Assembly (NCBI RefSeq): GCF_002165375.2
Contig: NZ_CP032134.1
Span: 1,116,001 to 1,180,000, forward strand
Direction of reading: 5' to 3'
Length of the DNA: 64,000 nt
From: Acinetobacter chinensis
Lineage (GTDB): Bacteria; Pseudomonadota; Gammaproteobacteria; Pseudomonadales; Moraxellaceae
Of the stretch, positions 24,131-32,974 are shown piece by piece. Made by a program: the position numbers and the translations under genes. The notes under the pieces are model-generated. The model was not told the DNA's origin. It was given only the letters and a program-made list of their open reading frames with translations, and did not search any database. How positions within the stretch are numbered: the stretch's first letter is position 1; the number at the start of each line of letters is the position of its first letter.

Positions 24131-26650
24131 TTAAAATTTAAAAGTCACATCTGCAATGAACTGACGACCATATTCGGCATTTACCTGTCCAGTTGAATCA
24201 ATATATTCATTGTTTTTATTGGTTATATTGTTGATGGTCAGTCCAAAGACCGTGCTGTAGTTTTTGGAAACAGGCAGTGTGTAGGTTCCACGCATGTCCC
24301 AGGCAAAAGTACTGGCATTTTTTACTGGGGTGTAACTGTCATAGATGTTGCCGTCAGTATCTGTGTATCCATTGGCTTTCAATTTCATGGCATCATAATG
24401 ATATTTATAAGTCATGAAGTTACTGATTCGGACGGGCAGATCAGTCAGAGCAATGTCCCAGCCTGTACGGACAGTCCAGGGCTGATTAAAATTGTCGGCT
24501 GGACGGTTGCCGGATTGCATGGTTTTTCCATCATAATAAATCAGGCTGTTTGGATCTTCATAACGATCATTATAAGAGCTGAAGTTACGCTGTGTGTCAG
24601 TGTAATCCACTCCCAGACTGAAATGGTGCAGTGTATTTTTAAATGGCAGAGCCTCAATATTTTTAAGGCTTAGCGTGAAGATATCAGACTTTGAAAAACC
24701 TGAATTATCGAGTTCATAAATACTGTACGTTCCTGATCCTGTCGGTTTAGGTACGGTCTGATAGAGGGTCTGTCGTAATATATCTTGAGTATCACGGTTT
24801 ACCCATTTTAATGACCAGTCAATATTTGCATGTTGCCCATTGATGGCAAAAACAGTCTCATCACTGAAAGGGGTATCCAGCTGATTGCTGAGCTGCATTG
24901 CTCCATATCTTGAGCCTGCTGTCTCTGTCCATGCATCGCTGACACTGTTCCGTGTCTGAGTGGACTGCAGCATTCTTTTTCTGTTCTGCAGTTCATTGGC
25001 AAATGCATTCAGACCATAATAGCGGTTCCATCCTGTGGTAAAACGCAGGGAACTGTCACCAAAAGGCATATAGCTGAAAGAACTTCGCGGAGCAAAATTA
25101 TTATTTTTTGAGAGTGAGTCATAATCTGCGCGCAGTCCCAGTGTCGCTGAAAAATAGCGGTCGTAGTCCATTCTGTTTTCCAGGTAGGCATGCCAGCGAT
25201 CCTGCCGTACTTCAATATCACCTGCGCCATAGACAGTTCTCGTTTTGGCATATTGTCCATCGTATTTTGCTGCATTTGTGGTTGCTTCATCACATGCATC
25301 GTAACGGATACCTTCTGTCGAATAACAGGATGCTCCTTTCAAATTGGTAGTGCTGACATACCAGTAGCTGTCATTTTCTCTATGATTGAATGCTTCATAA
25401 TGACCATAACCCGCGCCCATTTTGAAGGTGTTCTGGAGTTTGCCAAAGCTGATCGGTGCAAAACTGGTTTTAAAGGTATATTCCAGCTTTTGTTCTTCCT
25501 GTTCAAACTGCCCAAAGCTGCCTTCCTGTGCCAGTGTGCCGGTATTGATCCAGTTTTTGGATTCGGATCTTAACCAGCTGTAGAGATGATCCTTTCCATC
25601 CCGTGCTCTGTTCTGAGTCTGATAGTTCAGCTGCTGTTCAATTTTCACTGCATCCAGCTCATTTTTCATCTGGATATAAAAAGCCTGGCTGTCTGAAGTA
25701 TGAGTTGTTGCCGAATTTTTTACATTGTCCTGAAAATAATCCCCGCTATCTTCAAAAAGAAGCATGCCAAATTTTAACTGGGTCTGATCAGTGAGCGCGT
25801 AAAAGGTTTCCAGGGCGAAGTTGCTGGCTTGTCGCTCCTGTTCGGCATGAGTTGGATCGTTGAGAGATGTTTTCAGCGGAATATCCGACCAGCGATGAGA
25901 ACCTGCGAGATTAAAACCGAGTCTGTCTGTTAAGTTTCCATAGAGTGTTCCGCTGAGACCCTGTTTGGTATAACGCTTCTGGTATGACTCTGACACAGAG
26001 TTTTCATACTTTGATTCTTCTTCCTGACTGGCATAATTCTGCGTTGCCCATTTATCTGAAGTGTAGTCATAGGACAGACTTCCATGAAACTGGTTAACAG
26101 CGGTCTGTGGTGCGCAGGTTTCAGCTGAAACGACACCGCCTGTGAACTCACCGTATTCGGCACTGACATTGCTGTCCAGAACAGTCACGTTGCACAGCAG
26201 GTCGGTGTTGACAGCGACCGTCTGACTGGAACCCATCAGGTCGGTATTACTGTTGGACGAGGCGCTGCTGGCAGGGTTGATATTGTCGTTGATACTCAGT
26301 CCATTAATCAGAAATTTATTTTCATAAGGCAATGAACCATTAATGCTGATTTCAGCAGGGGACAGTTCACCTTGCTGGCGACCTGAGCGCTGTTTTCTGT
26401 CGAACTGAACATTTGGATTTACTTTTAATAAATCAGTGATGTTCTTACTGCTGTTGGGCGTATTTTTTATTTCTTCTTCGGTATACGTGGTTTTGCCGAC
26501 CGTATTTCTCTTTTCTGCCTGGGTTTTGATGGGTTGTAACTGTGGGACTTCTACGGTTTGTTCTGGTGCGGGTATTTCAGTTGTTGCAGAAATGGATGCG
26601 CTGATGACGGAGAGTATGGCAAAGGCGAGCGGAGATAGAGCAGGGCGCAT
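24131..26650 (-). CDS. TonB-dependent outer-membrane receptor, Fur-regulated
   Basis: An 839-residue outer-membrane receptor: signal peptide at about 1-22 (LAFAILSVISASISA), a plug with SSKNITDLLKVNPNVQF and ISINGSLPYENKFLINGLS, then a 22-strand-type barrel ending FIADVTFKF, a classic C-terminal Phe signature. A Cys pair (NTDLLCNVTVL and VVSAETCAP) in the plug or first strand and a second pair in an extracellular loop (KGASCYSTEGIRYDACDEA) may form disulphides. The substrate is probably a ferric siderophore or another iron chelate, because two Fur-like sites lie upstream. No receptor partner genes are adjacent. Confidence 0.9.
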   Translation of the reverse strand: MRPALSPLAFAILSVISASISATTEIPAPEQTVEVPQLQPIKTQAEKRNTVGKTTYTEEEIKNTPNSSKNITDLLKVNPNVQFDRKQRSGRQQGELSPAEISINGSLPYENKFLINGLSINDNINPASSASSNSNTDLMGSSQTVAVNTDLLCNVTVLDSNVSAEYGEFTGGVVSAETCAPQTAVNQFHGSLSYDYTSDKWATQNYASQEEESKYENSVSESYQKRYTKQGLSGTLYGNLTDRLGFNLAGSHRWSDIPLKTSLNDPTHAEQERQASNFALETFYALTDQTQLKFGMLLFEDSGDYFQDNVKNSATTHTSDSQAFYIQMKNELDAVKIEQQLNYQTQNRARDGKDHLYSWLRSESKNWINTGTLAQEGSFGQFEQEEQKLEYTFKTSFAPISFGKLQNTFKMGAGYGHYEAFNHRENDSYWYVSTTNLKGASCYSTEGIRYDACDEATTNAAKYDGQYAKTRTVYGAGDIEVRQDRWHAYLENRMDYDRYFSATLGLRADYDSLSKNNNFAPRSSFSYMPFGDSSLRFTTGWNRYYGLNAFANELQNRKRMLQSTQTRNSVSDAWTETAGSRYGAMQLSNQLDTPFSDETVFAINGQHANIDWSLKWVNRDTQDILRQTLYQTVPKPTGSGTYSIYELDNSGFSKSDIFTLSLKNIEALPFKNTLHHFSLGVDYTDTQRNFSSYNDRYEDPNSLIYYDGKTMQSGNRPADNFNQPWTVRTGWDIALTDLPVRISNFMTYKYHYDAMKLKANGYTDTDGNIYDSYTPVKNASTFAWDMRGTYTLPVSKNYSTVFGLTINNITNKNNEYIDSTGQVNAEYGRQFIADVTFKF

Positions 26651-26680
26651 AGTGTATAGAATGTGTAAATATTAATGCTA

Positions 26681-26735
26681 GCGATTATCATTAACTTTAA
26701 TATTGTAATCAATAGTAATGAGAATTATTTTCAAT
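26681..26735 (-). promoter_or_regulatory. Two Fur-box-like sites upstream of the receptor
   Basis: GATTATCATTAA near 26684 and AGTAATGAGAATTATTTTC near 26714-26732 resemble the 19-bp Fur consensus. They lie 30-85 bases before the receptor start, in the promoter position. Confidence 0.65.
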
Positions 26736-26821
26736 AAAAATATATAATTAAAATTCAGAATTCAATTGAAAAAAATGAAGTGTCTGAAAAAGACATAACA
26801 GAAGGAGTGGTGTATAGATAA

Positions 26822-26897
26822 TGGCGTCCCTACGGGGATTCGAACCCCGGTTACCGCCGTGAAAGGGCGATGTCCTAGGCCTCTAGACGATAGGGAC
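26822..26897 (-). tRNA. gltT: tRNA-Glu (UUC), copy 4
   Basis: A 76-nt cloverleaf with encoded CCA, identical to copies 1-3. It starts 20 bases downstream of the rnt stop on the same strand, so both its own promoter and rnt readthrough can reach it. Confidence 0.96.
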
Positions 26898-26914
26898 GTT
26901 TTGAGGATGGCGGT

Positions 26915-26943
26915 ATCTTATTGATCCGCCACCATTGTGTCAA
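26915..26943 (-). promoter_or_regulatory. Promoter of tRNA-Glu copy 4, inside the end of rnt
   Basis: TTGACA, a 17-base spacer and TAAGAT on the minus strand lie within the last eight sense codons and stop of rnt. The tRNA 5' end is 17 bases from the -10 box, as for the other copies. Confidence 0.8.
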
Positions 26944-27577
26944 GTAAGTGGGGTGCGAGTTTGTTCAAAATGTAGCAGAACAGTTCAGCTGTTTTCTGCG
27001 TGTCATAAAGTGCAGAGTGCGCTTCTTTACCATCAAACTCGATTCCAGCCTGGATACAGGATTTTGCCAGTACCGTTTGCCCAAACATGACAGCACTTAA
27101 AGTCACTGTGTCAAAAACTGAAAAGCTGTGAAACGGGTTCTGGTTTTTGGTACCGGTACGCGTAATAGCTGCCTGTACAAAGCCCAGATCAAAGTGTGCA
27201 TTATGCCCGACTAAAACCGCATGAGTGCAGTTCTGCTGACGGCGTACTTCATTAACTGCTTTGAAAATACGTTTCAGTGCGGATTTTTCATCTTCTGCCA
27301 TTGCCATACGCATAGGGTTGAATGGGTCTACACCAATAAAATCCAGTGAGCGACGATCCAGGTTTGCACCTTCAAAAGGATTGATATGTGCATGATAAGC
27401 CTGACCTGGAACAAACTGACCAGATTCATCATATACTATTGGAATTGCCGCAATTTCCAGTAAGGCATCTGTCTGAGCATTAAAGCCCGCAGTTTCGACA
27501 TCGACAACTACAGGCAGAAATCCACGAAAACGCTGACCAATCACTGGCAAGGTTTCATCTGTCACACTTTTCTCCAT
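26918..27577 (-). CDS. rnt: Ribonuclease T
   Basis: A 3'-5' exoribonuclease of the DEDD family that trims tRNA 3' ends and other stable RNAs, working as a homodimer. It has 219 residues. The DEDDh set is visible: VVDVETAGFN (Asp, Glu), GHNAHFDLGF (Asp) and KEAHSALYDTQKT (His, Asp). Basic patches outside the active site mark RNase T against other DEDD enzymes. Its start overlaps the pyrC end by 16 bases, so the pair is cotranscribed. The tRNA-Glu gene that follows is itself a substrate type, and its promoter lies within the last codons of rnt. Confidence 0.95.
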   Translation of the reverse strand: MEKSVTDETLPVIGQRFRGFLPVVVDVETAGFNAQTDALLEIAAIPIVYDESGQFVPGQAYHAHINPFEGANLDRRSLDFIGVDPFNPMRMAMAEDEKSALKRIFKAVNEVRRQQNCTHAVLVGHNAHFDLGFVQAAITRTGTKNQNPFHSFSVFDTVTLSAVMFGQTVLAKSCIQAGIEFDGKEAHSALYDTQKTAELFCYILNKLAPHLLDTMVADQ

Positions 27578-28602
27578 TGGATGGTTTTACCCGCATACAG
27601 CGGAATAATCTGTTCACCATCCAGATAGTCTAAACTTTCAGGAATGACCTGATCTTCTTTTACAAGGGTAATCGTATTTGTATTGCGTGGCAAACCATAG
27701 AAGTCTGCACCGAAATGACTGGCAAAGCCCTCAAGGCGTTCAATTCGACCCACCTGATCAAATGCTTGCGCATATAATTCAATTGCAGTCGGAGCACTGT
27801 AGCACCCAGCACAGCCACATGCATTTTCTTTGGCATTTTTTGAATGCGGCGCACTGTCTGTACCAAGGAAAAATTTAGGATTACCACTGGTCGCCACTTC
27901 AAGCAGTGTCTGTTGATGAGACTGCCGTTTCAGAATAGGCAGACAGTAGAAGTGAGGCTTAACACCACCGACCAGTAAGTCGTTGCGGTTGAACAGTAAA
28001 TGCTGTGGCGTGATGGTTGCTGCAACATTCCGGTCCTGTTCCAGGACAAAATGAGCCGCTTCACTGGTGGTGATATGCTCTAGCACCAGTTTCAGTTTCG
28101 GGAACTGTTGCAGTAAAGGAGACAGTACTTCATCGACAAAACGCTTTTCACGGTCAAAAATATCAACATGATGATGAGTGACTTCACCGTGCAGCAATAA
28201 AGGAACCTGATGTTCTTCCATCTGCTCAATGACAGCATACACTTTACTGATGTCACTGACACCACTATCTGAGTTTGTAGTCGCCCCGGCAGGATAAAGT
28301 TTAATGGCATTCACATGTTCAGAGTTCCTGATTTTCAGAACTTCTGCCGGTGAGGTCAGATCTGTAAAATAAAGCACCATGCGTGGGTCAAAATTTACAC
28401 CTTCAGGAACATGCTGCATGATCCGTTCACGGTATGCATTGGCTTCTTCAACGGTTTTTACCGGTGGAACCAGGTTCGGCATGCAGATCGCCCGCGCAAA
28501 CTGATTTGCCAGGTCCGGAACAGTACGTTGCAGGGAAAGTCCATCGCGTAAATGCGCATGCCAGTCATCTGGCTGAAGAAGAGTAATTGAGTTCAAGGTC
28601 AT
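27562..28602 (-). CDS. pyrC: Dihydroorotase (homodimeric, E. coli type)
   Basis: Cyclises N-carbamoyl-L-aspartate to dihydroorotate in de novo pyrimidine synthesis, in the cytoplasm. It has 346 residues, the normal size of the class II enzyme. The metal ligands DDWHAHLRDG (His-x-His) and a lysine region (NAIKLYPAG, carboxylated Lys) are present. LLLHGEVTHH, EHITTSEAAHFV and FFLGTDSAPH give the remaining metal-binding His and Asp residues. The N-terminus MTLNSITLLQPDDWH matches the family. Downstream it overlaps rnt; upstream lies a 144-base gap to the divergent cyclase genes. Confidence 0.96.
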   Translation of the reverse strand: MTLNSITLLQPDDWHAHLRDGLSLQRTVPDLANQFARAICMPNLVPPVKTVEEANAYRERIMQHVPEGVNFDPRMVLYFTDLTSPAEVLKIRNSEHVNAIKLYPAGATTNSDSGVSDISKVYAVIEQMEEHQVPLLLHGEVTHHHVDIFDREKRFVDEVLSPLLQQFPKLKLVLEHITTSEAAHFVLEQDRNVAATITPQHLLFNRNDLLVGGVKPHFYCLPILKRQSHQQTLLEVATSGNPKFFLGTDSAPHSKNAKENACGCAGCYSAPTAIELYAQAFDQVGRIERLEGFASHFGADFYGLPRNTNTITLVKEDQVIPESLDYLDGEQIIPLYAGKTIQWRKV

Positions 28603-28746
28603 GCCGATCTTAGAAATAAAACAAATGATAATGCATAAATGTGAAAATGATAACGTTAAATAAAGATAAATGGTGTCATAAAGCTAAATTAAGCCAGATA
28701 AACTGTGCTATTTTTAAGCCATTATAAAAATTATATTTTTATCTGA

Positions 28747-30006
28747 ATGGAATATAAATATAAACTTGCCAAGTTACAGTATGACAAGGAAAAAATTGAG
28801 GGGTTGATCTCACGTCAGAAAAGACGGGCAGGTCAGGTTTTTCCAAAGCAGCTTGAACTTGAGTTCTGGGAGCAATACCTGGAAAGGGCACGGGACAATA
28901 TTAATCAGTACTTCTGGTCAGGAGTGCTGACGTATTTCATTTTTATTTTATTGATCGTTCCGGGTGATTACTGGATTATTGATAAAACACACTTCAGATA
29001 TGACTTTATTCATAGCCTGCTTGGACTGGTCAATGGAGCACTCTGTCTATTGGCATTGTTCTTCTTCGCACATTATAAAAAACTGAAACCGTTTTTTCCC
29101 TGGGCGTCCATGGCTATTGTCCTGTGGGCAGTCATCAGCATGACCTGGCTGACCATGACGGTTCATACTGAAGCACTGAAACATCAGGCGATGATGATTA
29201 TCTGTACCATTTATATCATGGGCTATGTGCTAACAGGTGTTAAACCGTTTCATATGCTGCTGACAGGGCTTATGGCTGCCATTATTGCACTGATTATCCT
29301 GATGGTTTCATTCGTAAAGATTGATGTCATGGTCATGTCCAGAGTACTGGTTGGCAGCTGTGTGATGGGTTTTCTGATCAGTAAAATGCTGTGTACCCGT
29401 GAACGTATGATTTTCCTGATCATGCATCAGGCAAAAATCAGTGAACGGATCAATATTATTCATACCAATGAATTACTGCATTTAAGTCAGCATGATGAAC
29501 TGACCAAAATATCAAACCGCCGTAATTTTGATGAAATGCTGAATGTTCTTTACGATCAGGCAAAGCGTAATAAAACTGCTCTGTCATTGCTGTTTATAGA
29601 TGTCGATCATTTCAAAAACTATAATGATTATTATGGGCACCAGAAAGGTGATGATGTCATTTCCTCCATAGCACGTGCAATTAAAGATGCGATTCGCCAT
29701 ATGGATTTTGTGGCGCGATATGGCGGTGAGGAGTTTGTGGTGCTTTTACCCGAAACCGATGCACATGGTGCTTATGCGGTTGCATCCAATATTTATAAAG
29801 GGATAGACAGGCTCGCTATTCCACATGCAAAGTCACTTGTGTCAAAGCATGTCACGATCAGTCTGGGGTTTACAGTTTACCGTGGCGAAGCAGATTTAAC
29901 TGAACATGAGTTTTTATCAGTAGCCGATCAGGCGCTGTACCGAGCCAAGCAACTGGGAAGAAATCAGATTTATTTTCAGTCCATGCAGACTGAACAGGTT
30001 GCCTGA
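28747..30006 (+). CDS. Diguanylate cyclase, membrane-bound, copy 1
   Basis: Synthesises c-di-GMP from two GTP. It has 419 residues. A coiled N-terminal segment (MEYKYKLAKLQYDKEKIEGL) comes first, then five to six membrane helices (about 55-215) as a sensor, and a GGDEF domain at about 245-410. The active motif is RYGGEEFVVLLPE, the metal-binding strand is FIDVDHFKNYND, and an RxxD inhibitory site (RHMD) lies five residues before GGEEF. It should therefore be an active cyclase with product inhibition. A paralogue follows after 62 bases on the same strand, sharing N-terminal layout. The ligand sensed by the membrane part is unknown. Confidence 0.92.
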   Translation: MEYKYKLAKLQYDKEKIEGLISRQKRRAGQVFPKQLELEFWEQYLERARDNINQYFWSGVLTYFIFILLIVPGDYWIIDKTHFRYDFIHSLLGLVNGALCLLALFFFAHYKKLKPFFPWASMAIVLWAVISMTWLTMTVHTEALKHQAMMIICTIYIMGYVLTGVKPFHMLLTGLMAAIIALIILMVSFVKIDVMVMSRVLVGSCVMGFLISKMLCTRERMIFLIMHQAKISERINIIHTNELLHLSQHDELTKISNRRNFDEMLNVLYDQAKRNKTALSLLFIDVDHFKNYNDYYGHQKGDDVISSIARAIKDAIRHMDFVARYGGEEFVVLLPETDAHGAYAVASNIYKGIDRLAIPHAKSLVSKHVTISLGFTVYRGEADLTEHEFLSVADQALYRAKQLGRNQIYFQSMQTEQVA

Positions 30007-30068
30007 TGATGTGTTTTTTCAGCACTGGGTCAGCAGCATCTGACTGATGTGGGTATTTTGCTTTTATT

Positions 30069-31310
30069 ATGGATATTGAACAGCAAGTCACAGAGCTTCA
30101 GCGGGATAAGCAGAAAATAGAAGCCGTGTTGCAGCAACAGCACAATCGTATGCAGTCCATCTTTTCCGTGGAGCTTGAGCAGAAGTTCTGGAAAGACAGG
30201 GAAGACAGACTTACACGCCTGATCGTCAGGGCGTTTTTTCCTGCGACTGTATTTTATCTGATTTTTGAATTGATCAGCTTGCCATTGAATTATTTCAGTA
30301 TGGCTGTTGAGTTTCGTCGACATGATATTTCATTGATTATGACCTCATATACAACAGGGTGGCTGGCGTTATTTTCCATTTTTATCATGTCCAGAAATGA
30401 TCAATGGAAGAAATATTATTCTGTCGTTGTAACGACCGTGATCTGTATCAGCCTGACCGTTGTTCAGAGTGTACTGTTGTCAGTACAGTCGGTTGAGATG
30501 AGCTGGCGTGGTACGCTGATTATTATCATTGCACTGATGTTTGCTTATCTCTGTTCTGGTCTGCGCCCACGTAATATGCTTTTTGCAGGGCTGCTGTCAG
30601 CTGTGCTGACATTGATCTATCTGAAAACAGTATCTACGCATGTTTCATCGCTTGTACTTTCCAATGTATTTTTACTTGGAAATCTGGTTGGACTGGGTTT
30701 GTCCGTTTTAACCATATCAACCGAAAGAATCCGTTTTTTACAGTCAATCATTATTAAACTCGACAGCCAGATTTATGAGTTACTTGGACAGCATTTATAT
30801 ACATTAAGTCATCAGGATACACTGACTGCACTGATGAACCGTCGTGGGTTTGAAGACCGCTTTAGTCTGCTGTTTAGGGAGGCACAGGAACAGCAGACTC
30901 CACTGGCTTTATTGTTTATCGATGTGGATTTTTTCAAACTTTATAATGATTTTTATGGGCATCAGAATGGTGATATTGCTTTAATCCGTGTTGCTCAGAC
31001 CCTGAAGCGTTTCAGTGGTGAGCAGGGAGTGGCAGTTCGTTTTGGTGGCGAAGAGTTTTTATTGGTATTGAAAAATACAGATATGCAGAATGCTGTTCTG
31101 ATGGCTGAAGGCATTCTGACTGATATCCGTGAACAGTGTATTCCTCATGCAGACTCAAGTGTTTCTGAGTATCTGACTTTAAGTATTGGTGTGGCGGTGT
31201 ATACCGGGGCTGAAAATATCAGTGAATATGATCTTTTAAATCAGGCCGATAATGCATTGTATCAGGCTAAACGGCAGGGACGGGATCGGGTGATGGCTGC
31301 TCACTACTGA
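30069..31310 (+). CDS. Diguanylate cyclase, membrane-bound, copy 2
   Basis: Paralogue of the preceding cyclase with the same architecture: a coiled N-terminal segment (MDIEQQVTELQRDKQKIEAV), six membrane helices and a C-terminal GGDEF domain; 413 residues. The active site RFGGEEFLLVLK and the metal strand FIDVDFFKLYND are complete. The inhibitory site position has lost RxxD (RFSGEQGVAV precedes GGEEF), so this copy should lack canonical product inhibition. Tandem duplication is inferred from their shared N-terminal pattern. No catalytic lesion is seen. Confidence 0.92.
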   Translation: MDIEQQVTELQRDKQKIEAVLQQQHNRMQSIFSVELEQKFWKDREDRLTRLIVRAFFPATVFYLIFELISLPLNYFSMAVEFRRHDISLIMTSYTTGWLALFSIFIMSRNDQWKKYYSVVVTTVICISLTVVQSVLLSVQSVEMSWRGTLIIIIALMFAYLCSGLRPRNMLFAGLLSAVLTLIYLKTVSTHVSSLVLSNVFLLGNLVGLGLSVLTISTERIRFLQSIIIKLDSQIYELLGQHLYTLSHQDTLTALMNRRGFEDRFSLLFREAQEQQTPLALLFIDVDFFKLYNDFYGHQNGDIALIRVAQTLKRFSGEQGVAVRFGGEEFLLVLKNTDMQNAVLMAEGILTDIREQCIPHADSSVSEYLTLSIGVAVYTGAENISEYDLLNQADNALYQAKRQGRDRVMAAHY

Positions 31311-31330
31311 AATCCTGTCTAAGCTGCAAT

Positions 31331-31363
31331 AAAAAAAGCCACTGATTACAGTGGCTTTTTTTT
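31331..31363. terminator. Bidirectional terminator
   Basis: GCCACTG and CAGTGGC form the stem around ATTA, with seven A's on the left and eight T's on the right. It lies between the converging cyclase and argG genes. Confidence 0.92.
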
Positions 31364-31373
31364 AAGTCGAAAC

Positions 31374-32717
31374 TTATTTGTTTTTGTCTTTTAACTGAGG
31401 AACAGCAGAACCTGTACCTACAGCAAGTAAACCTGCACCTGTATAGATACCCAGTTTTGCACGGGTATCTGTAATGTCCAGGTTACGCATGGTTAACTGA
31501 CCGATACGATCCATTGGAGTAAAGACTGAATCACCTTTCTCCATGGTCAAACGCTCAGCTTCATAAGTGAGGTTTTCAGATTCAGTGTTCATGATGGTGT
31601 AGTCATTACCACGACGAAGTTCTAAAGTCACAGTACCAGTAACTGCTTTAGCAACCCAGCGTTGTGCAGTTTCACGCAGCATCAATGCCTGAGAATCGAA
31701 CCAGCGACCTTGATAAAGCAGACGACCTAAACGTAAACCGTTGATACGGTATTGTTCAATGGTATCTTCGTTATGAATACCGGTTACAAGGCGTTCATAA
31801 GCAATATGAAGAAGTGCCATACCTGGAGCTTCATAGATACCGCGGGATTTTGCTTCAATGATACGGTTTTCAATCTGGTCAGACATACCTAGACCATGAC
31901 GACCACCGATACGGTTCGCTTCAAGAATGAACTCAACTGGATCTTCGATACGTTTGCCGTTCAGAGCAACAGGGAAGCCTTCTTCGAAAGTCACAGAAAC
32001 TTCTTCAGCTTCAACTTTTACATCATCTTTCCAGAATGCAACGCCCATGATTGGATCAACAATCTTGATACCTGCATCGAGGTATTCAAGATCTTTTGCT
32101 TCGTGCGTTGCACCTAACATATTCGAGTCAGTTGAATATGCTTTCTCTTTCGACATTTTATAGTCAAAACCATTGTCGATGAGGAATTGTGACATTTCCG
32201 CACGACCACCTAACTCATCAATGAAAGTCTGGTCTAACCATGGTTTGTAAATTTTAAGCGCAGGGTTTGTCAGTAAACCGTAACGGTAGAAACGTTCAAT
32301 ATCGTTCCCTTTATAGGTTGAACCGTCACCCCAGATGTTTACATCATCTTCTTTCATTGCGGTAACAAGCATCGTACCTGTTACTGCACGACCTAAAGGA
32401 GTCGTGTTGAAGTAAGGAACGCCACCAGTGCTGATGTGGAATGCGCCACACTGAATCGCAGCAATACCTTCCAATGCAAGCTGTAAACGGCAGTCAACTA
32501 GACGTGCTTTTACAGCACCATAAGCTTCTGCTTTACGAGGAATCGCATCGTAATCATCTTCATCAGGCTGTCCAAGATTTGCAGTATACGCATAAGGTTC
32601 AGCGCCTTTTTGCTTCATCCACAAAAGTGCAGCTGAAGTGTCCAGACCACCAGAAAAGGCGATACCTACTTTTTTGCCTACTGGTACATTCTGCAAGATG
32701 GTTGCATTATCAGTCAT
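31374..32717 (-). CDS. argG: Argininosuccinate synthase
   Basis: Condenses citrulline and aspartate with ATP to form argininosuccinate, the penultimate step of arginine synthesis, in the cytoplasm. It has 447 residues, matching the longer E. coli-type subgroup. The ATP-pyrophosphatase signature IAFSGGLDTSAAL is near the N-terminus. NIWGDGSTYKGNDIERFYRY and SDSNMLGATHEAKDLE-type segments follow (here STDSNMLGATHEAKDLE). A Glu-rich C-terminal part precedes the end LLAVGTGSAVPQLKDKNK. AGGACGAG lies before the ATG at 32717. No arginine-repressor site was recognised by eye. Confidence 0.97.
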   Translation of the reverse strand: MTDNATILQNVPVGKKVGIAFSGGLDTSAALLWMKQKGAEPYAYTANLGQPDEDDYDAIPRKAEAYGAVKARLVDCRLQLALEGIAAIQCGAFHISTGGVPYFNTTPLGRAVTGTMLVTAMKEDDVNIWGDGSTYKGNDIERFYRYGLLTNPALKIYKPWLDQTFIDELGGRAEMSQFLIDNGFDYKMSKEKAYSTDSNMLGATHEAKDLEYLDAGIKIVDPIMGVAFWKDDVKVEAEEVSVTFEEGFPVALNGKRIEDPVEFILEANRIGGRHGLGMSDQIENRIIEAKSRGIYEAPGMALLHIAYERLVTGIHNEDTIEQYRINGLRLGRLLYQGRWFDSQALMLRETAQRWVAKAVTGTVTLELRRGNDYTIMNTESENLTYEAERLTMEKGDSVFTPMDRIGQLTMRNLDITDTRAKLGIYTGAGLLAVGTGSAVPQLKDKNK

Positions 32718-32974
32718 TGCTCGTCCTAACTTTTCACTATTTCAAATATAGGCACCATAAAATGTGGTGGCCAAGGAGAATTCTATAACGCAGTATTATA
32801 GCACTTTTAATTAAACTTTTTTCCCAGTTCAAAAGCGCATTTGAAAATATTCACAGGTTTTGGATGGAATAAAGGTATTGAAATACAGCTCTCAATTGAA
32901 ACGGACAATCATCTGAAGTGATAAAAATTTTCAGATACTTGATGAAGTCATGGATACAGTAATCAATCCCACTG

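Noticed and set aside
20273..26897. Repeated near-identical 76-bp blocks that might suggest a CRISPR or repeat array
   Set aside because: They fold as complete tRNA-Glu genes with their own promoters.
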